Shown: positions 1 to 7,177 of the stretch, piece by piece | Layout of the letters: the number at the start of each line of letters is the position of its first letter | How positions within the stretch are numbered: position 1 is the first letter of the stretch | DNA from: Paracoccaceae bacterium | GTDB taxonomy: Bacteria; Pseudomonadota; Alphaproteobacteria; Rhodobacterales; Rhodobacteraceae | Reading direction: 5' to 3' | DNA: 25,072 bases | NCBI GenBank assembly: GCA_003447515.1 | Contig: DLZA01000387.1 | Location: 1 to 25,072, forward strand | Program-made: the position numbers and the translations under genes | Notes under the pieces: model-generated | What the model saw: only the letters and a program-made list of their open reading frames with translations | Told to the model about the DNA's origin: nothing | The model's database searches: none

Positions 1-101
1 ACTTTCAAACAATTGAACAAAATGCTTCACTCAACGCGATTGAAGATTTTTAAAAGGATGCAATTTGCTCTCCATGGGATGCAGCCAAAGAAATGCGACA
101 T

Positions 102-132
102 CTCAGTTCTTTGCCCTAACCAATGAACTGAG
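102..132 (-). terminator. Stem-loop just after the desaturase stop; candidate operon terminator
   Basis: A perfect 8-bp inverted repeat (CTCAGTTC and GAACTGAG, loop of 15) begins 3 bases after the TAG stop of the desaturase gene, reading the minus strand. It lies at the 3' end of the nine-gene operon. There is no continuous U-tract behind it, only TTTCTTT about 10 bases on, so it may be a 3'-end stabilising hairpin or an imperfect terminator. Confidence 0.35.
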
Positions 133-135
133 CAT

Positions 136-1074
136 CTAGGCGACTCGCGATGCCGCAATTTTTATCACATCCCAATAACTTCGCCCAATCCGCATTTGAT
201 CACCATACCCTTTTTGAAGCATCAACGCATGAATGTTAGGTAGATGACGGCAAGGTAAGTGCATGATAAGGTGATGTTCTAGATGGTAATTCACCCAATA
301 AGGCGCCAAGAACAGCCGCATAATGGGTCCCGCTTTGGTAGTGCGAACATTACGTAATGGGTCGTCAGAAAACTCCACGACACCGTGCTCTGCAATGTTG
401 CGCACTCGCAAAACTAGCTGAAACCAAGTTAATAAAGGCAGCAGCCAGAATGAAAACCACCACCACCATGCGCCAAACGCCCACATCGTGATAAAAATAA
501 TTATATTTGCAATTGCGGCACGCCCCAAAACGGGTCCCGAAAACGCCTGCGCAAGGTCTTGGCTAGTCACATCCTCTGTATCTCCTGCCAGCTTGAAGGC
601 TATCATTATTTGCTGGGAGCGCTGCTTAAACCCAGTTTGACCCGATATATCACGCCACAACTTACGTAACAGGCTGGCCCTCGTCGTGGGAAAAGCACGA
701 GATAAATTCAGATCTGGATCCTTGTCCGTCTGCGTATACCGATGGTGCTTTAGATGATAACGGCGGTATTCAAAAATATCAGCTAAAATCGGCCGTCCAA
801 GCAACCATTCACCGGCAAACTCATTCAATTTTCGGGTTTTAAACAGTGAAAGATGAGCCGCTTCATGCATCAAAATCGCCATTCCTAATTGGCGTGATCC
901 AATAATCATTACTGCCAAAAGAAACGTTGTAATGCTTGGCCAACATGAGAATAGTACTAAAGCGAGCACGACCAAAAACCAGCAATGAAACACCAGCCAA
1001 AAGCCCCACCAATCCGAACGATCATTGAAATTTTTAATTTCTTCACTGCTAAGAAACAACTTACCTGGTGTCAT
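136..1074 (-). CDS. Membrane fatty acid desaturase / di-iron hydroxylase family protein
   Basis: This is a 312-residue integral membrane protein with the three histidine boxes of the fatty-acid desaturase family: HEAAH at about residues 70-74, HLKHH at 107-111 and HLEHH at 264-268. Hydrophobic stretches lie near 25-60 and 185-220. Members use a non-haem di-iron centre to desaturate or hydroxylate lipid-like or other hydrophobic substrates. An upstream TTG (1086) would add four residues, but the ATG at 1074 overlaps the stop of the molybdoenzyme gene as ATGA and has GGA about 8-9 bases upstream, so I chose it. It is the last gene of the operon. The substrate is not evident. The family includes desaturases, carotene ketolases/hydroxylases and alkane hydroxylases, so a hydroxylase role in the same pathway is possible. 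Confidence 0.85.
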   Translation of the reverse strand: MTPGKLFLSSEEIKNFNDRSDWWGFWLVFHCWFLVVLALVLFSCWPSITTFLLAVMIIGSRQLGMAILMHEAAHLSLFKTRKLNEFAGEWLLGRPILADIFEYRRYHLKHHRYTQTDKDPDLNLSRAFPTTRASLLRKLWRDISGQTGFKQRSQQIMIAFKLAGDTEDVTSQDLAQAFSGPVLGRAAIANIIIFITMWAFGAWWWWFSFWLLPLLTWFQLVLRVRNIAEHGVVEFSDDPLRNVRTTKAGPIMRLFLAPYWVNYHLEHHLIMHLPCRHLPNIHALMLQKGYGDQMRIGRSYWDVIKIAASRVA

Positions 1075-3371
1075 GAATCTTTCCAAATGATTTCGGGAGG
1101 ATCAAAGGCTTCAATACGCGGTAGTTCTCCACAAAATCTTTCAACCTGAACCAGGCAAGAATGCGCAGTGGGTCCCTGTCCTAATTGTGAGGTACCCACA
1201 TCCCGGGTAAGAGCGTTTGGGTTTCCATGGCGACACATGCCGTCTTCGTCAGGATCCCACCATGCGCCAGTGGACATTACAATCACGTCAGGACGAACAT
1301 CTTCAGACAAAACAGCTACTCCTAGAGCTGAACCGCGTACATTGAAAACCTTAATCACATCTCCACGCGCAATACCGCGTAATTTTGCGTCTCGAGGGTT
1401 TAAAATTACAGGCTCTCGTCCCTTGAGTTTCCCGAAAGCGGAAACTGACCCTTGGTCTAATTGAGAATGGAGCTTATTTCGGGGCTGGTTACTGATCATA
1501 TGCAATGGGTAACGTCCCACATCACCCAGCCACTCATACGGAGTTCGCCAAACAGCATGACCTGGACAATCATCATAACCAAAGCTAGCAACCACATCAG
1601 AGTAGATCTCAACCTTACCTGACGGGGTGTTAAGTGCACATTGCTCTGGATCGTTTCGAAAATCACGCATCATAACCGTTGGTTTTTCCTGATCTGGCGT
1701 CTTGTGCCACCCCATCTTTTGCAACGTGTTCCAATCTGGCAAATCCAACCCACTAGCATCCGGATCCTGGCGGGTTTTATCCCATAACCATCGCAACCAT
1801 TCTTCCTCAGATCGACCTTCGGTGAACGCCTCGTTTACACCCATCTCCACCGCAATACCCGCAAAAATTTGGTGATCTCCACGAACATTCTTAGGTGGCT
1901 CAACTACTTTTTTCATTGCCACGATATAAGGATCCCGTAGCGACATTTGTAGATCTTCTCGCTCTACAGATGTCGTCACAGGTAGCACGATATCTGCTCG
2001 TTTTGCCGTCGCATTCCAACACCAATCATTAACGATAATAGTATCAGGTTTCTGCCATGCGCGTGCCAGACGGTTTAAATCTTGGTGGTGGTGATACGGA
2101 TTACCACCAGACCACCAAACTATTTTAATGTCGGGAAACTGCAATTTTTTACCGTCATATTGACAATTCCCTCGCGGATTTTCTAATAAATCTGTAATTC
2201 TTGCAACAGGAATAAACTCCGAAACTGAGTTCTGTCCCATTGGAAAACCTGCTCCAGGCGTTAGTCGTGTATCGCCGCCAATTGAATTCTCAGCACTGAA
2301 ACCAAAGGCAACGCCACCGCCTTCCAAACCAATCTGGCCAAGCATCGCCGCTAAGGTGATCGCCATCCAATAGGGTTGCTCGCCATGGTCGCCACGCGTC
2401 AAAGACCAACTGACAGAAACAACTGTCCGTTTTGCGACCATTTCACGGGCCAACTCCCGAATGTCGTTGGCCACGATCTCAGACAATGAGCTTGCCCATT
2501 CCGCATCTTTGGCAATCCCATCGACTTCGCCAAGCAGATAAGGCAAAAACCGTTCAAATCCACTGCAGTAACGTTTTAAAAATACTTCATCATGCAGCCC
2601 TTCGGTGTAAACAGTATGGGCCAATCCCAACATAATCGCTACATCCGAAGTTGGGCGCGCAGCCCACCATCGGGCCTCTAAATTTGGCTCCATATCGGAA
2701 CGCAGAGGGCTGATATTTACAAATTTCACACCCGCGTTCCGTGCAGCTTGCAAGCCCTCGCGCTGCACGTGTCGACCCGTCCCACCCGACTCAATCTGAC
2801 CATTTTTTAATGGGATTCCTCCAAATGCTACAACCAACTCGCCCTCAGCAACAATGGAACGCCAACTGGTTGTGCGGTTCATATGATCGCGATAGTTTCC
2901 TAGAATATGGGGTACGACCACCTCCGCCGCCGCAAATGAATAGGTATTTTTGGAACTAGTAAATCCACCGATGCAATTCAAAAACCGTTTCATTTGGCTT
3001 TGCGCATGATGAAAGCGCCCGGCGGAGGCCCAACCGTAAGAACCTGCGTAAATCGCGTTCTGCCCATAATTGCGCTTAACGCGGCGTAATTCATCTGCAA
3101 TCAGGCGGTTCACTTCATCCCAAGTGACCTCAACAAAAGCATCATTACCACGCAGGTCTGTCGCTGATCCAGGGCCATTTCGCAACCACGAACGCCGCAC
3201 CATAGGGGCCGTAATACGGCTAGGGGCATCAAGCGTACCAACAATCCCATTACCAATGGGGCTCGGATCTACATCCTCCTCAAAATTATGTAACTTAACT
3301 AGCTTACCATTCTCCGTTTGAGCACGGTAAACTCCCCAATGGGTTGACGTTAGTGGATAATCTTCTGCCAT
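1071..3371 (-). CDS. Molybdopterin-dependent oxidoreductase, BisC/TorZ/DMSO-reductase type
   Basis: A 766-residue protein of the DMSO reductase family, closest in style to biotin-sulfoxide/TMAO reductases. It lacks the N-terminal cysteine motif for a [4Fe-4S] cluster, as expected for the serine-ligated group; the YGWAS segment places Ser116 as the likely Mo ligand, followed by the typical GRFHHAQ. The C-terminal molybdopterin-dinucleotide-binding domain occupies roughly residues 620-745 and ends in a motif with GTSQLGQGPTAH. There is no Tat signal (the N-terminus lacks a twin-arginine), so a cytoplasmic enzyme is predicted. The start is well fixed: AGGAG lies seven bases before the ATG. The gene is 28 bases downstream of the MarR gene and overlaps the desaturase start. 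No cytochrome or membrane partner is adjacent. Its substrate (an S- or N-oxide, or something related to the heterocycle operon) is unknown. Confidence 0.88.
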   Translation of the reverse strand: MAEDYPLTSTHWGVYRAQTENGKLVKLHNFEEDVDPSPIGNGIVGTLDAPSRITAPMVRRSWLRNGPGSATDLRGNDAFVEVTWDEVNRLIADELRRVKRNYGQNAIYAGSYGWASAGRFHHAQSQMKRFLNCIGGFTSSKNTYSFAAAEVVVPHILGNYRDHMNRTTSWRSIVAEGELVVAFGGIPLKNGQIESGGTGRHVQREGLQAARNAGVKFVNISPLRSDMEPNLEARWWAARPTSDVAIMLGLAHTVYTEGLHDEVFLKRYCSGFERFLPYLLGEVDGIAKDAEWASSLSEIVANDIRELAREMVAKRTVVSVSWSLTRGDHGEQPYWMAITLAAMLGQIGLEGGGVAFGFSAENSIGGDTRLTPGAGFPMGQNSVSEFIPVARITDLLENPRGNCQYDGKKLQFPDIKIVWWSGGNPYHHHQDLNRLARAWQKPDTIIVNDWCWNATAKRADIVLPVTTSVEREDLQMSLRDPYIVAMKKVVEPPKNVRGDHQIFAGIAVEMGVNEAFTEGRSEEEWLRWLWDKTRQDPDASGLDLPDWNTLQKMGWHKTPDQEKPTVMMRDFRNDPEQCALNTPSGKVEIYSDVVASFGYDDCPGHAVWRTPYEWLGDVGRYPLHMISNQPRNKLHSQLDQGSVSAFGKLKGREPVILNPRDAKLRGIARGDVIKVFNVRGSALGVAVLSEDVRPDVIVMSTGAWWDPDEDGMCRHGNPNALTRDVGTSQLGQGPTAHSCLVQVERFCGELPRIEAFDPPEIIWKDS

Positions 3372-3399
3372 TTACACGCTCCTGGGACTTTATTAGAGC

Positions 3400-3807
3400 C
3401 TAAGTGAGCCGCTTCAACATCTCCAGAAAAACTTTACGCTCTTCGCCCGAAAGCGGTGCAAGTGTCTCATCCGTGACCATTGCACCAAATTTATGCAGTT
3501 GTTTAATGACCTCACGGCCAGTTTTAGTCAGCGAAACCACTGTGCGCCGCTTGTCTTCCGGATCTGCGCCAAGCTCTACAAAGCCTTTTGCTTTCAATCG
3601 GGTAACAACACCCTTTATTGTTGCAACGTCCATCGCCGTACGACGACCCAGTAAATTTTGCGAGCAGTTTCCCATTTCAGCCACACGCACCAGTGCGGAA
3701 AATTGCGTTGGCGTTAATCCCAATTCGGAATGCTTATTAAAAACTGTTGCATGGCGCTGGCTAGCAAGACGCAGTATGTACCCGACCTGTTCCTCGAGTT
3801 TGTACAT
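3400..3807 (-). CDS. MarR-family transcriptional regulator (NicR/BpsR-like)
   Basis: A 135-residue winged-helix regulator. The recognition region is around residues 50-75, and the wing carries DPEDKRR followed by the family's SLTKTGRE stretch. The N-terminus (YKLEEQVGYILR, then QRHA and LTPTQF) resembles, from memory, the NicR/BpsR group, which senses 6-hydroxynicotinate; this resemblance is not verified by alignment. The ATG shares its A with the stop codon of the preceding gene (TGATG) and has no clear ribosome-binding site, so translation is probably coupled. Being cotranscribed with the operon it likely controls suggests autoregulation and ligand-dependent derepression. The MarR assignment is firm; the ligand is inferred. 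Confidence 0.9.
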   Translation of the reverse strand: MYKLEEQVGYILRLASQRHATVFNKHSELGLTPTQFSALVRVAEMGNCSQNLLGRRTAMDVATIKGVVTRLKAKGFVELGADPEDKRRTVVSLTKTGREVIKQLHKFGAMVTDETLAPLSGEERKVFLEMLKRLT

Positions 3808-4391
3808 CAGCGCAGCCCGTCGTTACCCTCCGCGTCTGCATGCCCTAATCCACCCACTCGGGGCAATGGACGGCCACTGTCCGTAACAGCAACAGCCACG
3901 AGGATTTCATTACGACGCGGCGCATCGTTCATACGCACTTCGATGCCGTCAAAATGACTGCGGACGTAGGCCGCATCTTTGTGCCCAAGTGGCACGTCAA
4001 GGTCCTGCCCAGGGCCACCCATTTTTTTAGATGATGGAACCAGTGCCGCTCCTTTTTCAACGGCGCGGCGCAATGGTCCCCCAAGTTTTGGGTGTAAAAT
4101 CGCAGCCGCATGCTCAAGCTCTCCACTTTCACCCACCATTGCAGCTTTACCGTAACTCTCTGCCGCTTCAGGTTTAATGCCAAGTGCGGCGACACATCGA
4201 TCTCCTAAAATCGCACCGAGCGCTGCACCCATATCCATTAAAGGAGTCAAATCTTCTACATATTTATCTGCAAACGGGTTTGCTATAACCGCCACAGCCA
4301 CAGCTTTCCGGGTTGGTGGGTCGATAGATTTTCCCATTTCTGTAAGTGTTTCTTCAACCCAAACCGCTGTTTTTCTAATGTCTAACTTCAT
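3807..4391 (-). CDS. Amino acid synthesis family protein (PF06684/DUF1185), copy 2
   Basis: A 194-residue protein of the so-called amino acid synthesis family, whose structures were reported to show a chorismate-mutase-like fold; no reaction is established to my knowledge. Conserved features shared with the upstream copy are AVIANPFA near residue 35, GELEHAAA near 90, VPSSKK near 117, the AYVRSHFD segment near 140, NDAPRR near 155 and a C-terminus ending NDGLR. It overlaps the previous gene by four bases (ATGA) and has AAGGA nine bases upstream of its ATG. The two equal-length, divergent copies look like subunits of a hetero-oligomer. Its place behind a ring-reducing enzyme suggests work on the reduced ring or its product; that is inference. 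Confidence 0.85.
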   Translation of the reverse strand: MKLDIRKTAVWVEETLTEMGKSIDPPTRKAVAVAVIANPFADKYVEDLTPLMDMGAALGAILGDRCVAALGIKPEAAESYGKAAMVGESGELEHAAAILHPKLGGPLRRAVEKGAALVPSSKKMGGPGQDLDVPLGHKDAAYVRSHFDGIEVRMNDAPRRNEILVAVAVTDSGRPLPRVGGLGHADAEGNDGLR

Positions 4392-4972
4392 CGTAGACCG
4401 TCCTTCCCAATAATATCATCAACTCCTAAACCACCCACGCGTGCGTGAATACGAGCACCAGTTGTCATCACTAATACAAAAGCTAACTCATCGGCGCGCG
4501 GAGCGTCATTTAGGCCAACTTCCATCGCATCAAAATGACTGCGGACATAACTTGCATTAATGTGAGTTATTGGGATATCGAGCCGCGCACCAGCCACACC
4601 CACCTTCTTCGTCGAGGGCACAATCGCAGCTGCATTCCCCAATAGTTCGCGCATCGCATAGCCGCCGGGCACATGCCACAGCGCACCATGTTCCAACTCT
4701 CCATCAACACCGACAATGGAACCTTTCCCATAGCCAGATACTGTGTTTTTATCCCCACCAAGCACTGCCAATGCCCTATGCGCCAGCCTTAGTCCAAGCG
4801 GTTTTAGATCCTCCATGAAGCCCTCAATATCGGGATGATATCCACCAGCGTATGGGTTCTTGATCACGGCAATGGCCGCACATCGACATAATGGATTGGC
4901 AGGCGGAGGGCCGAACTCATGGTGGATAGTTTCCACCACAGTCATAATTTTACGCAACGCAACATCAGGCAT
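4388..4972 (-). CDS. Amino acid synthesis family protein (PF06684/DUF1185), copy 1
   Basis: This is the first of two tandem 194-residue paralogues. It shares the family landmarks AVIKNPYA, GELEHGA, VPSTKK, SYVRSHFD, NDAPRADE and the terminal GKDGLR with the downstream copy, but is otherwise clearly diverged, so duplication was not recent. The AAGGAG seven bases before the ATG supports the start, and the gene overlaps the UPF0280 gene by eight bases. The family name comes from early context-based annotation and should not be read as a function. In this operon the pair occupies the slot where an amide-hydrolysing, ring-opening enzyme would be expected, but no catalytic residue can be assigned from sequence alone. 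Confidence 0.85.
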   Translation of the reverse strand: MPDVALRKIMTVVETIHHEFGPPPANPLCRCAAIAVIKNPYAGGYHPDIEGFMEDLKPLGLRLAHRALAVLGGDKNTVSGYGKGSIVGVDGELEHGALWHVPGGYAMRELLGNAAAIVPSTKKVGVAGARLDIPITHINASYVRSHFDAMEVGLNDAPRADELAFVLVMTTGARIHARVGGLGVDDIIGKDGLR

Positions 4973-5771
4973 CTGCCAACTCCTTCATCCTAACAACACG
5001 TGACTGTCCCTGCAAAACCAGAAAAGCAGCTTGTATCCGCCCCTTCAGAAACAAATCATGTGCAAAAGAAGCGCCCCGTTCAAGTGCACTTTCAATTTGG
5101 TTTAACGATAAACTATCGCAACCCGTAACCACTAAACGCTCCCCGAGATCGCTGTCTGGATCAAGATTGCACGCCCTCTCTCTTGTCACTTTGGAAGTTT
5201 GCAAGTCAACACGGTTGGCAATCAAAGTCGCCGCCACATCAGCGTCCGCCGCGCACCGCGCTAAAACTGTCACGTTATCAGCGATGCCGAGGGATAGGCT
5301 ACGCCCAGCACGGCCACTTGAGGCGATACCACCAACCCCGTCATTCGCTTTGACAGTCACACGCCCTAATGCTGACAAATCCAGCCCAGCGACCCCGACA
5401 TCATAAGAACCCTCACGCAAATATATCGCAATATCTCCACCATTGTTGACATACGCTTTTGAAACGATTTGCGTTTTCATGGAAGCCAAAACTTCATCGG
5501 CAACTGCGCCAGCTACAGCTGCCATTGGTGTCACAAACTCCGAGTAACCCGACGCAGCCCGCATCATCCTTTGCGCAATAAAACCTTTTGGCGAAACCGG
5601 CATAGCGCGACGTAAGGTCGGTAGTTCCAGAACCAATTCCTCCAAAACCGTGGAAAACCGCTCTCGTGCTACCTCAAAGGCCGCTTCACGCTCGCCTTCT
5701 ACGCCAATAATCAGGTCAATCGGACCATGTTGTAGATGAAGTCGATTTCCAGAAATCTGCGCAGCAATCAT
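4965..5771 (-). CDS. UPF0280 family protein (ApbE-like fold)
   Basis: A 268-residue member of UPF0280. Landmarks are TPMAAVAGAVAD at residues 81-92, NNGGDIA at 109-115, and the glycine/serine-rich GIASSGRAGRSLSLGIADNV at 148-167. These echo the core of ApbE flavin transferases, and the family is grouped with the ApbE-like superfamily; its own activity is not established to my knowledge. It starts four bases inside the end of the reductase gene (ATGA), which implies coupled translation with that protein. A role in attaching or handling flavin or another cofactor on the neighbouring reductase is a reasonable inference. Length and conserved blocks indicate an intact gene. Confidence 0.85.
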   Translation of the reverse strand: MIAAQISGNRLHLQHGPIDLIIGVEGEREAAFEVARERFSTVLEELVLELPTLRRAMPVSPKGFIAQRMMRAASGYSEFVTPMAAVAGAVADEVLASMKTQIVSKAYVNNGGDIAIYLREGSYDVGVAGLDLSALGRVTVKANDGVGGIASSGRAGRSLSLGIADNVTVLARCAADADVAATLIANRVDLQTSKVTRERACNLDPDSDLGERLVVTGCDSLSLNQIESALERGASFAHDLFLKGRIQAAFLVLQGQSRVVRMKELADA

Positions 5772-7177
5772 TCTGCAGCCTTAACGCCGACACGGCGCTC
5801 TTTACCATCCAAAACATCTGCGACGTTCCGAATTTCATCAACATATCCACCAAGTGCGACGTAGTCATCGCGGCTCATGGTAAATTCAATCGGCGCAACC
5901 AACGCTGGAGTTGGGACATATCCAAACGCATTTGAGGGCATTTTTGTCACGTCCGCCATGACAGTGATGCCACCGCCTGGCCACAAATAGGTATCTGCAC
6001 CACCAACGGTGACTTTTGTTAAAGTTTCACGCACAGACCGGGTCAATTGTACCGGATTTTCAGTGACCCCAGCGCGGAGAGATCCACCGGCCCCGCCCAT
6101 AAACAAAACAGAACATACGGAAGGTTCACAATTCTCCGCCACACGCTCCGCACTAAGACGCAATGCTTCTGAGGGTTCAGCCTGTTGTGGCTCCAAATTA
6201 TTGTCTAGTTCAAAATAGGCCCATTGCTCTCCCGTGGTGGAGATCATGAACAGCCTCAGACCTGGCCAAGCGACCTTTGGATTAATTGTTTTAATTACAT
6301 TCAAAGGGTCTTCAATATTTGTACCACCCCACCCTGTTCCAGGCTCAGCTACCTGAAAATAACGCCCTGGTGTCGATCTCCGGCCTGAAACACGAATACC
6401 ACTTGGTGGGATGTCCAGGAGAACTCCTGCTTGATGTTCTGACAACACACCTGTGATGTGATCATCAACAACGATCACCTCATCCGCATGGCTCCTCCAT
6501 TGAGCAGCAAACATTCCAATTGCGGCTGACCCACAACCTACACGCATGAGTTTTTCGTGTTCCCCATCAATGACAGGGGCCTTACCCGCCTGCACAGTAA
6601 CAACTGCACCACCTTCGATTTCCATCTGAACGGGTTCACAGTTGCACAATGCCAACAAAGCATCACAGGTTATACGACCCTCTTTTTTTGATCCTCCAGT
6701 CAGGTGATCCACGCCCCCTAATGAAAGCATTTTGCTTCCGTACTCGCTTGTCATTACGTGACCGACAGGCTCCCCATCAACCCGCACAATCGCTCGCTCT
6801 TCACCAATGTAACGATCTGTATCGATCTTAACTTTTACACCACAATAGCTAAAAATTCCCTCTGTCACGACAGTCACCATATCCACGCCATGTGTTTCAG
6901 CAGACACAATAAACGGCGCAGGTTTGTAGTCCGGATATGTAGTGCCAGCACCTATCGCTGTAACAAATGGACGATGGCCTTGAACAATATCGCCATCCCA
7001 ATCCGCACCTATAAAAGGAACAGCAGGTCCCCCGTTTTCAATGACTGTTAGGGGGTCAAGCCTGATCAAATCACCTTGCTGATTGGCATAACGATCACAT
7101 GCTCCAGAACGCCCCTCAGCGATAAAGCACAAGACAGGGCAGGCATCACAGCGGATTTTTTCAGGCCGATCAGTCAT
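5768..7177 (-). CDS. hnr: 6-hydroxynicotinate reductase-like Fe-S oxidoreductase
   Basis: A 469-residue protein matching the 6-hydroxynicotinate reductase family, which reduces 6-hydroxynicotinate to 1,4,5,6-tetrahydro-6-oxonicotinate with ferredoxin in anaerobic nicotinate degraders. Near the N-terminus, C10-x2-C13-x3-C17-x9-C27 looks like a [4Fe-4S] motif; further cysteines lie at about 171, 178, 180 and 215. The heptad DHLTGGS at residues 157-163 resembles the ApbE flavinylation consensus (DxxS/TGAT/S). An in-frame ATG at 7201 would overlap the upstream gene by 32 bases; I prefer the ATG at 7177, which gives the ATGACTGA overlap, places the cysteine motif close to the N-terminus and has a weak GGA upstream. 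Substrate specificity could differ from the namesake enzyme. Confidence 0.8.
   Translation of the reverse strand: MTDRPEKIRCDACPVLCFIAEGRSGACDRYANQQGDLIRLDPLTVIENGGPAVPFIGADWDGDIVQGHRPFVTAIGAGTTYPDYKPAPFIVSAETHGVDMVTVVTEGIFSYCGVKVKIDTDRYIGEERAIVRVDGEPVGHVMTSEYGSKMLSLGGVDHLTGGSKKEGRITCDALLALCNCEPVQMEIEGGAVVTVQAGKAPVIDGEHEKLMRVGCGSAAIGMFAAQWRSHADEVIVVDDHITGVLSEHQAGVLLDIPPSGIRVSGRRSTPGRYFQVAEPGTGWGGTNIEDPLNVIKTINPKVAWPGLRLFMISTTGEQWAYFELDNNLEPQQAEPSEALRLSAERVAENCEPSVCSVLFMGGAGGSLRAGVTENPVQLTRSVRETLTKVTVGGADTYLWPGGGITVMADVTKMPSNAFGYVPTPALVAPIEFTMSRDDYVALGGYVDEIRNVADVLDGKERRVGVKAAE

Noticed and set aside
3404..3886. 160-codon plus-strand frame
   Set aside because: It is an antisense shadow over the MarR gene and the end of the PF06684 gene, with no recognisable domain.
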